From positions 20,347 through 84,346 of the forward strand of contig NZ_JARGER010000008.1 of assembly GCF_029210375.1 (NCBI RefSeq): DNA of 64,000 nucleotides. Reading direction: 5' to 3'. The translations under genes were made by a program, and so were the position numbers. Shown in pieces: positions 48,788-57,780 of the stretch. Source of the stretch: Nocardioides sp. YIM 152315 (GTDB taxonomy: Bacteria; Actinomycetota; Actinomycetes; Propionibacteriales; Nocardioidaceae). Numbering within the stretch: position 1 is the stretch's first letter; every line of letters begins with the position of its first letter. The notes under the pieces are model-generated. The model was not told the DNA's origin. It did no database searches and was given only the letters and a program-made list of their open reading frames with translations.

Positions 48788-49822
48788 ATGGCTCAGATCG
48801 AGACGGCGTCGAGAGCACGAACAGCCGACGGCTTGAGCCTGCGGGACAGGCTCGCCCAGATCGACCAGGGGATCCTCATCGCCCTCGTCACTCTCGTCAT
48901 GGTCGCGATCGGAGCGGTCCTCGTCGACGGATTCCTGACTGGCGACAACCTGATGACCATTCTGCGGGCATCATCCGCGCTCGGGATCCTCGCCGTAGGT
49001 TCGGCGATCGTCATCATGGCCAAGGGCGTCGACCTGTCAGTCGTCGTCGTGACTGCACTGACAGCTCAAGGAGCTGTGCATCTGTGGACCAGGAACGATT
49101 TTAGCGAGCTCCAGGCCCTGGTGGTGATGGGCATGGTCGCCATCACCATCGGGGTCATCAACGGCTGGATGGTGGCCTACGTCGGCATCCCGGCGCTCTT
49201 CACCACACTCGGGATGTGGCTTCTTGTCGATGGAGCGGCCCGGGTCTGGCTCCTGGACAACCAGGTGTACATCCTCCCCGCGGACTCCAACGTCGTGACC
49301 GACTTAGGTCGCGGCGAGCTGTTCGGGATCCCATTCCCGATCGTAGCCGCGACCGTCGCATTCCTCGCGGGCTGGCTGTTCTTGGAATATACGAGCCAGG
49401 GACGTCTGATCCGCGCTTACGGCGACAACCCTGAGGCCGCTCGCCTGGCGGGCATCCCGACGAGGCCTCTCGTCGTGCTCACCTTCGTCATCTGCGCTGG
49501 CTCCGCCGCTGTCGCCGGCGTTCTCCTTCTCGGAATCAACGGCAGCTACAGCACCGCGTACGGCGGCGGCAAGGACCTGCTGTTCAACGCGATCACGGCT
49601 GCGGTCATCGGCGGCGTCTCGCTCACCGGCGGCAAAGGCTCCATCTTCGGTGTCCTCTGGGGAACGCTCTTCATCGGCACCTTCGTGAACCTGATGACCC
49701 TGCTGAACCTGAGCGTCGAAGTGAGCTCTCTCCTGAAGGCTGCGGTGCTCGTCGTTGCACTCGCCTTCGACTCCTGGCTTCACCCTCGGGACGAAGAAAC
49801 CGCCAAGTCCGACGACCTCTGA
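48788..49822 (+). CDS. CUT2-type ABC transporter permease (RbsC-like)
   Basis: A 344-residue membrane protein with about nine helices, family BPD_transp_2. The signature region VIMAKGVDLSVVVVTALTAQ corresponds to the RbsC GGIDLSVG block, and NPEAARLAGIPTRPLVVLTF and AVIGGVSLTGGKGSIFGVLW are the EAA-type ATPase-contact and end blocks. It should form a heterodimer with the permease half encoded at 50,933. First gene of an operon of importer and enzymes that is probably transcribed from the promoter at 48,710. Such systems import sugars, but also other small molecules. Confidence 0.88.
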   Translation: MAQIETASRARTADGLSLRDRLAQIDQGILIALVTLVMVAIGAVLVDGFLTGDNLMTILRASSALGILAVGSAIVIMAKGVDLSVVVVTALTAQGAVHLWTRNDFSELQALVVMGMVAITIGVINGWMVAYVGIPALFTTLGMWLLVDGAARVWLLDNQVYILPADSNVVTDLGRGELFGIPFPIVAATVAFLAGWLFLEYTSQGRLIRAYGDNPEAARLAGIPTRPLVVLTFVICAGSAAVAGVLLLGINGSYSTAYGGGKDLLFNAITAAVIGGVSLTGGKGSIFGVLWGTLFIGTFVNLMTLLNLSVEVSSLLKAAVLVVALAFDSWLHPRDEETAKSDDL

Positions 49823-49877
49823 TCGACGTCGATTCATGCGAGCCGAGTTCGTTTGACGCCCTAACCGAAGGAAAGAC

Positions 49878-50924
49878 ATGAAACTACGACGAATCGCGCC
49901 CGTCGTTCTCCTGTGCGTGCTCGCGGCCGGCTGTACGAGCGGAGCAACAGAAGGCTCAAGCTCCGAGGGCCAGGAAGGTGCCGGCGGCACCGGGGTCGAG
50001 GCAGTGACGACTCCCGAGAAGGCACGCGAGCAGGTAGTCAGCTCTCTGAAGGGCAAGAAGATCGCCTACGTCCCGATCGGACAGCAGTTCGACATCACCT
50101 CGCTCTGGCGGAGCCGTCTCGAGCGCGCATTCGAGCCGATGGGTGTCGAGTTCAGCGCCCCGGACGCTGCCTTCGACACACAGCGGATGACGCAGATCCT
50201 CGACTCCCTGATCAACGACAAGGTCGACATGATCATCCTGCAGAACCCCGATGTCGGTGTTCTCTCCGAACAGATCGCGCGTGCCCAGCAAGAGGGCATC
50301 TACGTCATCGCCGTGAACGAGCTCGGCAACCAGTCGCCCGACGCCTACGTCGGGGCCGACCACGTGACGATGGCCGCCGACCTCGCAGATCGCATGGTCA
50401 GCGACTGTCAGGCCGCCGGCAAGAACAAGATCGCCATCATCGATGGCAACGGTACGGACGGCACCTCGATCGCAACCAATGAGGGCTGGGACCCGGTCTT
50501 CGAGGAGGCGGGCATGGACGTCGTATCCACCCAGCACAGCCGCTACGACCCCGCTGTTGCCAACACGATCGCTTCGACCGTGCTGCAGAAGAACCCCGAC
50601 CTGTGTGGTTTCGCCGTCAACTGGGACGTCACCGCGGTCGGTGTGGGCGAGGCCATCGACGCCGCCGGCTTGAAGGGCAAGGTCGGTGTCTACAACATCG
50701 ACGCCTCAGGCACCTGGTGCGACGCACTGGACAAGGGGATCGTCACAGCCGGCGCCGCGTATGACGCGGCCGGAATCGGGACGGCAGCCGCCATGTTCGC
50801 CCAGCAGCTCTTCCTCCTCGGCAACGCCCCCGGCACCAGCCACACCGTCTCGTTCGTTCCCTACACCATCGTCGACGAGTCGAACGTCGGTACGACGTCG
50901 ACGGCATGCTACGGAAAGAGCTGA
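49878..50924 (+). CDS. ABC transporter sugar-type substrate-binding lipoprotein
   Basis: A 348-residue Peripla_BP_4 (RbsB-like) protein. The N-terminus MKLRRIAPVVLLCVLAAGCT has a lipobox LAAGC, so it is anchored to the outer face of the membrane. Mature-domain blocks include KIAYVPIGQQFDITSLWRSR, LINDKVDMIILQNPDVGVLS and GKNKIAIIDGNGTDGTSIAT. It delivers ligand to the two permeases. The ATG at 49,878 has AAGGAA upstream. Confidence 0.88.
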   Translation: MKLRRIAPVVLLCVLAAGCTSGATEGSSSEGQEGAGGTGVEAVTTPEKAREQVVSSLKGKKIAYVPIGQQFDITSLWRSRLERAFEPMGVEFSAPDAAFDTQRMTQILDSLINDKVDMIILQNPDVGVLSEQIARAQQEGIYVIAVNELGNQSPDAYVGADHVTMAADLADRMVSDCQAAGKNKIAIIDGNGTDGTSIATNEGWDPVFEEAGMDVVSTQHSRYDPAVANTIASTVLQKNPDLCGFAVNWDVTAVGVGEAIDAAGLKGKVGVYNIDASGTWCDALDKGIVTAGAAYDAAGIGTAAAMFAQQLFLLGNAPGTSHTVSFVPYTIVDESNVGTTSTACYGKS

Positions 50925-50932
50925 AGTAGCTG

Positions 50933-53128
50933 ATGGCCCAGTCGAAGACTGCCGGACTGGGCAAGTGGGGGCGTCCGGTCGATGCCTTTGGCCTCACCGG
51001 TCGCCCCACGCTTGCCCGGTTCTCACCGATGCGAACGGTCAGCGACGTGCTGTCGAAACAGTGGATGGAAGGCGCGGTTCCCGTCTTCCTAGCTGTGGTG
51101 ATCAGCCTCGGGTTCGCGCTGAGCACCCCGGAGATCCTGCAATCAGGAGACCGGGACCTGATCCTGCGTAACTTCGCAGAACTCGGGTTCCTCGCCGTCG
51201 CGCTCACGATCGTCCTCGTTGGAGGAGGCATCGATCTCTCAGTCGGATCGATCGTCGGCATGTCTTCGATCTCTAGCCTGGTCATGTTCCGGGCCTACGA
51301 CTGGCCGGTGCCCGTCATCCTCGTCGTCGTCGTCATTCTCGGCGCCGCCTTCGGCGCGATCAACGGGTTCCTCATCGCCGTGGTGAAGACGCGGCCATTC
51401 ATCACGACCCTGGTAACAGCCGTAGCGCTGCGAGCGGTCGTCACGGTTGTCCAGACGCACAACGCCCCGGATCTCGTCATGCCCCGAACCGACTCGATCT
51501 GGACCTTCCTCGGCAACGGAACCGTGGCTGGGATGCACACTTCCGTCGCGATCTTCATCCCGGTCGTGATCATCGCGCACATCGGAATGAGCCGCGTGCG
51601 CTGGGGGTGGTGGACCGTCGCCGTCGGAAGCGACCGCCGATCGGCACGACGCAACGGAGTCCCCACCACCCGCGTCACCTTTGCCACCTACGTCGCCAGC
51701 GGAGTGCTCTGCTCCATCGCGGGCGTTCTGCTGGCAGCACGACAGGGGAGCACCTCGGCGCTTACCGGCGACGGGTTCGAAATCGCTGCGCTGACCGCTG
51801 TCGTCCTCGGTGGAGTCAGCCTGACCGGCGGCCGCGGATCAGTCGCCCGCGCGGCCGTCGGAGTGATGGTGGTCGCGATCATCCAGCAGGCGCTCATCCG
51901 ACGCGGTGCCGAGAGCGCCTGGAGCACCTTCATCCTCGCCGCCGCACTTCTCTCCTTCTCCGTGCTCGACCTGAAGTGGGGCAAGTACCGCACGCGCATC
52001 GCCGACAAGCTCGAGGTCGATCCACTCAGGCTCGAACCGGGGCCGTTGCTCGACGTCACCGACGAGAACTCCATCTGGCGAGTCAACAACCATCTGACGA
52101 CCGCCGAACCCATCGGTCTCGGACGCATCGAAGGCGCCGAGGACTGCGCAGTCGACCACGATGGCAATCTCTACTGCGGCGACCGTCGAGGGTGGATCTG
52201 GCGCTTCGACGCCGGCGACACGACTCGCGGCCAGATCTTCGCTCGCACCGGCGGCAGCCCCCTCGGGCACGCATGGGACCTCAACGGCGACCTCCTGGTC
52301 TGCGTTGGAGGCATCGGTCTGTGCCGGATCACACCGGACGGAACATCAACGCCCATCGCCGTCCAGACGCGGCGAAGCCGCAACAAGATCTTCGACGACT
52401 CGGCGATCCGATTCGCCGATGACCTCGACGTCGGTCCCGACGGCGCCATCTACTTCAGCGACGCCTCGTCGCGAATCGACTCGGCGTCTTACCACGTGGA
52501 GATGGCGGAGTTTCGCCCGAACGGTCGGGTCTTCCGCTACGACCCGTCTAACGGCTCCGTCGAACAGATCGTCAAGAACCACCTCATGGCCAACGGCATC
52601 ACGACCGCCCACGATGGTCAGTCGATCCTGATCGCCAGCTCCGGGCTCTTCCGGGTGGACCGGCTGTGGATCTCCGGCCCGAAGCAAGGCCAGCTCGAAC
52701 CGGTCTTGGAGAACCTGCCCGGTCTCCCCGACAACATCAACCGAGCCTCCGACGGCAACTACTGGATGAGCTTCGTCGGCATGCGCACTCCCATTTCTGA
52801 CCTCTTCCTCCGCCACCGCAACCTACGGCTCCGGATGACCAAGGAGCTCCCCGTCGACGACTGGATCGTCCCGCAGTGGAACGTGTCGTGCGTGGTCAAG
52901 TTCACCGACGACGGAATGATCCTCAGCTCTTACTGGGACGGCACCTTGGAACGCCACCCGATGGTGACATCGATGAAGGAGTTCGACGGTCATCTCTACA
53001 TCGCCGGACTCCAGAACAACCGGATCGGACGATACAAGTTGCCTGAGCACGAAATCGGAACCCTGGACCCCATGCTCACGCCCGGCCGGCTTGCCGACCG
53101 GGGCCACGCCGTCGGGTCGCAGGCATGA
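50933..53128 (+). CDS. Fusion of ABC permease (RbsC-like) with a SMP-30/strictosidine-synthase-type propeller
   Basis: A 731-residue protein with two parts. Residues about 45-350 are a second CUT2 permease: VLVGGGIDLSVGSIVGMSSI, VLGGVSLTGGRGSVARAAVG and about eight to nine membrane helices. Residues about 375-725 are a soluble six-bladed beta-propeller of the SMP-30/gluconolactonase/strictosidine synthase group: GAEDCAVDHDGNLYCGDRRG, FADDLDVGPDGAIYFSDASS, LMANGITTAHDGQSILIASS and LPGLPDNINRASDGNYWMSF, with Glu, Asn and Asp ligands for a divalent metal. The reading frame is continuous with no stop or slip at the join. The propeller probably faces the cytosol, if the permease C-terminus is inside, and would act on the imported compound. 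Confidence 0.87.
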   Translation: MAQSKTAGLGKWGRPVDAFGLTGRPTLARFSPMRTVSDVLSKQWMEGAVPVFLAVVISLGFALSTPEILQSGDRDLILRNFAELGFLAVALTIVLVGGGIDLSVGSIVGMSSISSLVMFRAYDWPVPVILVVVVILGAAFGAINGFLIAVVKTRPFITTLVTAVALRAVVTVVQTHNAPDLVMPRTDSIWTFLGNGTVAGMHTSVAIFIPVVIIAHIGMSRVRWGWWTVAVGSDRRSARRNGVPTTRVTFATYVASGVLCSIAGVLLAARQGSTSALTGDGFEIAALTAVVLGGVSLTGGRGSVARAAVGVMVVAIIQQALIRRGAESAWSTFILAAALLSFSVLDLKWGKYRTRIADKLEVDPLRLEPGPLLDVTDENSIWRVNNHLTTAEPIGLGRIEGAEDCAVDHDGNLYCGDRRGWIWRFDAGDTTRGQIFARTGGSPLGHAWDLNGDLLVCVGGIGLCRITPDGTSTPIAVQTRRSRNKIFDDSAIRFADDLDVGPDGAIYFSDASSRIDSASYHVEMAEFRPNGRVFRYDPSNGSVEQIVKNHLMANGITTAHDGQSILIASSGLFRVDRLWISGPKQGQLEPVLENLPGLPDNINRASDGNYWMSFVGMRTPISDLFLRHRNLRLRMTKELPVDDWIVPQWNVSCVVKFTDDGMILSSYWDGTLERHPMVTSMKEFDGHLYIAGLQNNRIGRYKLPEHEIGTLDPMLTPGRLADRGHAVGSQA

Positions 53129-54216
53129 GCAGGCTAGTCCGGTCCCTCGTCGAGTTCATCCGGCCGGGCACGTTGCACAGCCCGTCCATCCCGCCACTTG
53201 AGGCCGGTCTCCGACCGAACACAAGGTTGGAGACGGCTGCCGTCCTCGCTCGCTCGGAGCGACATTGCCTCGACGACATCGTTCTGGCTGAGGGTCGCCT
53301 GTTTGTCTCTGCCGGCACCACCGTACTGGAGGTGCAGGACGACGATACGCAGTACGCCATCGCGGAGCTCTCCGGAGACGTGACCGCTCTAGCGGCCGCG
53401 AATGGCAGGATCATGGCAGCGGTTGATGGCGTCGGACTAGTCGCGATCAACCCGTCTGGCGGCTTCGAGACTTGGTGCTCGGATCCGCTCGTCCGCCGTG
53501 GGGTGACGGCCATCGCGCTCGCAACCGACGACGCACCCGTGCTCACGATCGGCTCGACGTCAGCTGGCGCTGACGGCTGGACTCGATCCCTGGTCAGCGA
53601 CGATCGATCAGGACTGCTCCTCCGGGTTGACCCATCAACAGGGAAGGTCGAGACCCTCGACACGGGTCTGGCCTGGCCCTCCGGAGTGACGGTCGCCGGC
53701 GAGGAGTTCTTGATCTCGCTGAGCCACGACCACCGTATCGAGCGCGGGACGCTCGCCCAACCTCGCCGGCGGTCCGTCCTTCGCGCAAACCTCCCGGGCT
53801 ACCCGGGCCGGATCGTTGCGCTAGACGACGGGGGATGGTGGGTTGCCGTGCCCTACCTGCGAAACCGAGCCACGGAGCTCATCCTCACCGAGACAGAAGC
53901 GTTGGCGGACATGGTGCGCAGCGTCCCCGAAGAGCTCTGGCTGACGCCAACACACGGCGTCACCAATGTCTACCGCGAACCTCTCCAAGTCGGGCAACTA
54001 CGAGTGATGGGCATTGTCAAGCCGTGGGCCCCGCCGCGCTCGTACGGTCTCGCTTTTCGCCTCGATGCCGATGGCCTCATCGTCGAGAGCGTGCACTCGC
54101 GCCCAGACGGCGACGTCCACGGAGTGACCGGAATTGCACTACCGGGACGAAGCACGCTGGTCCTGGTGGCCCGCGGGTCCGGGAAGATCGTGACGCTAGA
54201 GGAGCACCATGACTGA
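53125..54216 (+). CDS. Second SMP-30/strictosidine-synthase-like propeller protein
   Basis: A 363-residue protein overlapping the fusion gene as ATGA. Repeating blades contain ERHCLDDIVLAEGRLFVSAG, VTALAAANGRIMAAVDGVGL, LAWPSGVTVAGEEFLISLSH and LPGYPGRIVALDDGGWWVAV, similar to but more divergent than the fused propeller, and the C-terminus GVTGIALPGRSTLVLVARGS ends the ring. There is no signal peptide. Lactonase, hydrolase or Pictet-Spenglerase chemistry is possible for the fold; which one applies is unknown. It may be a decayed paralogue or a partner of the fused domain. Confidence 0.78.
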   Translation: MSRLVRSLVEFIRPGTLHSPSIPPLEAGLRPNTRLETAAVLARSERHCLDDIVLAEGRLFVSAGTTVLEVQDDDTQYAIAELSGDVTALAAANGRIMAAVDGVGLVAINPSGGFETWCSDPLVRRGVTAIALATDDAPVLTIGSTSAGADGWTRSLVSDDRSGLLLRVDPSTGKVETLDTGLAWPSGVTVAGEEFLISLSHDHRIERGTLAQPRRRSVLRANLPGYPGRIVALDDGGWWVAVPYLRNRATELILTETEALADMVRSVPEELWLTPTHGVTNVYREPLQVGQLRVMGIVKPWAPPRSYGLAFRLDADGLIVESVHSRPDGDVHGVTGIALPGRSTLVLVARGSGKIVTLEEHHD

Positions 54217-55738
54217 CCCAACGCAGGGCGCCACGCACGATCGAGCAACGGTCCCTCCGCTGCTCCAACTAGCTGGCGTCTCCAAGTCCTACGGAGGCTC
54301 GCTCGCTCTCGACGGTGTCGACTTCGAGCTACGTGCCGGAGAAGTCCATGCCCTTTTAGGAGAAAATGGAGCGGGAAAGTCGACATTGGCGAAGATCATC
54401 TCCGCGGCGACAGCCCCCGACTCCGGGAGCGTCCTTGTCCGGGGTGAGCAGGTCGACTTCGACAAGCCCGCCTCCGCGAGCGCCGCCGGCGTTGCAATGG
54501 TCTACCAGGAGACATCCCTGGTCGACGCGATGACTGTCGCTCAGAACCTGTTCCTCGGGGACGCCAAGTTCTTCAATCGTCTCCAGCAGCTCAACGTAGA
54601 TGCCCGCTACCTGCTCGAGTCTCACAACTTTCACATCGATCCGTCCGTTCTGGTGCGCGGCCTCGGTGCCGCCCAGAAGCAGATGGTCGAGATCGCGAGA
54701 GCGGTCAACAAGTCCGCGACGATCATCATCTTCGACGAGCCCACAGCCTCGATCACGCCGGAGGAGAAGCAACAGCTCTTCCTGACGATGGAGCACCTGA
54801 AGGCCAAGGGTGTCGGGATGATTTTCATTACTCACAACCTCGAGGAAGCGCTGTCCCACGCGGATCGCATCACCGTGATGCGTGACGGCGTCGTCCAACT
54901 CACCGAGGACGCGGCAAAGATGGATCGCGACGGCATCGTCCGACAGATGGTCGGCCGCGCCGTGGAGTACGCACCGAAGGTCACTTTGCGGACGACAGCG
55001 AGCGAACCCACCCTCGAGATCGACAACCTCACCGTGGCTGGCGTCGTGCAGAACATGTCGTTCTCCGCCTATCCCGGCGAGGTGGTGGCGATCGCAGGCT
55101 TGGTCGGCGCAGGACGCACCGAGACGGCGATGGTTGCCTACGGCGCCTTGAAGCGGCGCAGGATCGGCGGAGGGACCGTCCGCCTCAACGGCAAAGCAGT
55201 GAGGTTCCGAACCCCGCGGCCGGCAATCCGATCCGGTTTGGCCTACGTCTCCGAAGATCGCAAGGCCTACGGAATCTTCAGCGACCAGACCATCGACGAC
55301 AACATCTACATCGGCTACCTAGGCTCGCGCAGGCGGCTTCCTCTGATCTCAACCCGACGGCGTCGACGGTCAGTCGCCGAAGGGCTCGTAAAGCGGTTTG
55401 CCGTGCGGACGCTCGATCCGACCAAGGCCCGGCTGGTCGAGCTCTCCGGAGGCAATCAACAGAAGGTCGTGCTCGCCAAGAGTCTGACCCGCAAGCCGAG
55501 CGCCGTGATCTTCGACGAGCCGACACGCGGCGTCGACGTCGGAGCCATCCAGGAGATCCACTCGTTCATCCGGGAGTACGCAACCCAAGGCGTCGCCGTT
55601 GTCGTCATCTCCTCCTACCTTCCCGAAGTGCTCGCGCTCGGCGACAGGATCCTCGTAGCGAGAAACGGACGCGTCGTCGCGGAGTTCGCCGGAGACGAGG
55701 CCACCGAAGAATCGATCATGTTCGCGGCGGTCCACTGA
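54209..55738 (+). CDS. CUT2-type ABC transporter ATPase (RbsA-like)
   Basis: A 509-residue double ATPase. The first half has Walker A GENGAGKSTL, the signature LGAAQKQMVEIARA and IIIFDEPTASIT, the full active site. The second half has a degenerate Walker A region, GLVGAGRTETAMVA, but an LSGGNQQKVVLAKSL signature and VIFDEPTRGVDVG, as in RbsA/MglA/XylG. It powers the two permease halves at 48,788 and 50,933. It overlaps the propeller gene by 8 bp and the next gene by one base (TGATG). Confidence 0.92.
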   Translation: MTDPTQGATHDRATVPPLLQLAGVSKSYGGSLALDGVDFELRAGEVHALLGENGAGKSTLAKIISAATAPDSGSVLVRGEQVDFDKPASASAAGVAMVYQETSLVDAMTVAQNLFLGDAKFFNRLQQLNVDARYLLESHNFHIDPSVLVRGLGAAQKQMVEIARAVNKSATIIIFDEPTASITPEEKQQLFLTMEHLKAKGVGMIFITHNLEEALSHADRITVMRDGVVQLTEDAAKMDRDGIVRQMVGRAVEYAPKVTLRTTASEPTLEIDNLTVAGVVQNMSFSAYPGEVVAIAGLVGAGRTETAMVAYGALKRRRIGGGTVRLNGKAVRFRTPRPAIRSGLAYVSEDRKAYGIFSDQTIDDNIYIGYLGSRRRLPLISTRRRRRSVAEGLVKRFAVRTLDPTKARLVELSGGNQQKVVLAKSLTRKPSAVIFDEPTRGVDVGAIQEIHSFIREYATQGVAVVVISSYLPEVLALGDRILVARNGRVVAEFAGDEATEESIMFAAVH

Positions 55739-57729
55739 TGGCACTCGCCCAGCCGCAACGGTTGCTGTTCGAGCCAATCAAGATCGGCACCATGGAGCTG
55801 CGGAACCGCATCATGATGCCGCCCCACTCGGCAGCGATCGGGAACCTCTTCGGCACCGACGATGAGGCCACCGCCAACATCGCCTACCTCACCGAGCGAG
55901 CTCGTGCCGGCGTTGCGTGGGTCGGCAGCGTCTCTGCGTTGATGCGCAACCTCGTGCCACCCGGATTCGAGCCCACCGGCGTAGGAGCGACGCTTCACGG
56001 CTACGTCAGGGCCACGACGACCGCACCACGAATCTCGGAGCTGGCGCGAGCAGTTCACGCACAAGGAGCAGCCCTCACGGTTCAGCTGGTCAACCAGGGC
56101 GGGATGCCGCATGGGCCGTCAGCCACGCTCAGCGGTCCGATCATCAACCAGGTGCCTCATGCGCTGCGAGCCGACGAGATCGACTGGTTCGTTCGCGAAT
56201 ACGCCGAGTCCGCAGCAATCCTCGGTGGCGCGGGCGCTGACGGCGTCGAACTGCACATCAACCACGACGACCTGCACGAGTGGTTTCTCTCCCCACTGAC
56301 CAACCAGCGCACCGACGCATACGGCGGCTCACCGGAACGCCGCGCCGCCTTCACACTCCGCGTCTTGCAGGCCATCCGCGAGCAGATGGGTCCCGACTTC
56401 ACCGTCGGTGTCCGAATGAATCTCCGTCAGGAGGAGCCTGGTGGCTACGGTGCGGACCAGGGCATCAAGATCGCCACCCTGCTCGAGCAATCCGGAACAA
56501 TCGACTACATCCATGGCGTGGTCGGCACGCCCTGGGGAAACCCCAGCTACATCCAGCCCGCCTACTTCGCGCCGGCCCACTGGGCGCCGCTCGCGGGCGC
56601 ACTGCGGCAGCGCATCTCGCTACCCGTCGTCTATTCGGGTCGCGTGACGTCCCCCAGCGTCGCTGAGCAGGTGCTTCGCGACGGTCATGCTGATGTGGTC
56701 GGCGTCGCGCGGGCTCATATCGCCGACGCGGAGTTCGCCCGCAAAGCGAAAGAAGGCCGATCCGACGAGATCCGCCCGTGCGTTGGCGGCAATGAGTGCA
56801 TCAGTCGCAAGCACGTCGAGGGCCTGCCCTTCGGCTGCGCCGTCAACCCCAGCGTCCTCACGCCGCAACCGATCCGGGTCCGCCGGCCAGCTCATCTCGT
56901 GGTGATCGGAGGCGGGCCGGCCGGAATGGAGTCTGCTGCCCTCGCAGCCGAGAGCGGAATGAGCGTCACCCTCTTCGAAGCGGCCGACCAACTCGGGGGA
57001 CAGCTCAACATCTTCTCCAAGGCTCCTGGGCAATCAGACTTCGAACAATACGTCCGATGGCAGAAGGCCAGGCTGGACCGCGATGGTGTCGACGTGCGAA
57101 CGGGCACGCGCATCGGCTCGAGCCACATCGCCGAGATCGCCGCCGACCATGTCGTCGTGGCCACCGGATCGAACCCGCGTCGCCCCGCGTTCGCAAATCG
57201 CCCGGGCCTCGCGCACGTGATTGATGCGCGTTCGGTCTTCAGCGACTTCGCGACCGAACCATCACGGGTCCTGGTGGTGGCCCAAGACGACCACCTGCCG
57301 CCGCTCACGACCGCAGACTTTCTCGCCAGTCGCGGACACCAGGTCACGCTTGCCTACGCAACGTCGGCCCCCGCGACCCTGGTGGGGCGCTACGTCCTGG
57401 GCGCGGCGCTCGCCCGCCTGGACAACCTCCGAGTCGAGTTGCTGACCTCCCACGAGATCGTCCGAGTCGGCCGGCACGACGTCACCGCTCGACACAGCTT
57501 CTCGGGCCGAGAACTAGAACTGGGACGATTCGACTGGATCGTGCTCGCCTGCGGGTCGACCGCCGACCCAGGGCCATTCGACGCGCTCGCTGGCGCCGGG
57601 GTGAAGGCACACCTGATCGGCGACGCATTCGCGCCACGACGCCTTGTCTTTGCCACGCGTCAGGCCCACGCGCTGATTCGGCAGCTCGCTGAACAAACCG
57701 ATGGACCTCCGGCCTGGGCGCTCAGCTGA
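55738..57729 (+). CDS. OYE/TMADH-family NAD(P)H:flavin oxidoreductase with an altered Fe-S motif
   Basis: A 663-residue protein shaped like 2,4-dienoyl-CoA reductase and trimethylamine dehydrogenase: an FMN TIM barrel (about 1-340), an Fe-S motif, then FAD/NAD domains with HLVVIGGGPAGMESAALAAE. The cluster motif reads CVGGNECISRKHVEGLPFGC, in which the second Cys of the CxxCxxC pattern is Gly. The barrel's conserved H-x-x-H-x-Y-L region is HINHDDLHEWFLSPLTNQRT, with Asp in the Tyr position. Both changes suggest modified electron transfer and chemistry. It probably reduces a C=C bond or demethylates an imported compound. It starts at the ATPase stop. Confidence 0.85.
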   Translation: MALAQPQRLLFEPIKIGTMELRNRIMMPPHSAAIGNLFGTDDEATANIAYLTERARAGVAWVGSVSALMRNLVPPGFEPTGVGATLHGYVRATTTAPRISELARAVHAQGAALTVQLVNQGGMPHGPSATLSGPIINQVPHALRADEIDWFVREYAESAAILGGAGADGVELHINHDDLHEWFLSPLTNQRTDAYGGSPERRAAFTLRVLQAIREQMGPDFTVGVRMNLRQEEPGGYGADQGIKIATLLEQSGTIDYIHGVVGTPWGNPSYIQPAYFAPAHWAPLAGALRQRISLPVVYSGRVTSPSVAEQVLRDGHADVVGVARAHIADAEFARKAKEGRSDEIRPCVGGNECISRKHVEGLPFGCAVNPSVLTPQPIRVRRPAHLVVIGGGPAGMESAALAAESGMSVTLFEAADQLGGQLNIFSKAPGQSDFEQYVRWQKARLDRDGVDVRTGTRIGSSHIAEIAADHVVVATGSNPRRPAFANRPGLAHVIDARSVFSDFATEPSRVLVVAQDDHLPPLTTADFLASRGHQVTLAYATSAPATLVGRYVLGAALARLDNLRVELLTSHEIVRVGRHDVTARHSFSGRELELGRFDWIVLACGSTADPGPFDALAGAGVKAHLIGDAFAPRRLVFATRQAHALIRQLAEQTDGPPAWALS

Positions 57730-57780
57730 GACGCGAAACCCACACCACGCAGCGAGCGCTGCCGATCCCGAGGAGAGCAT

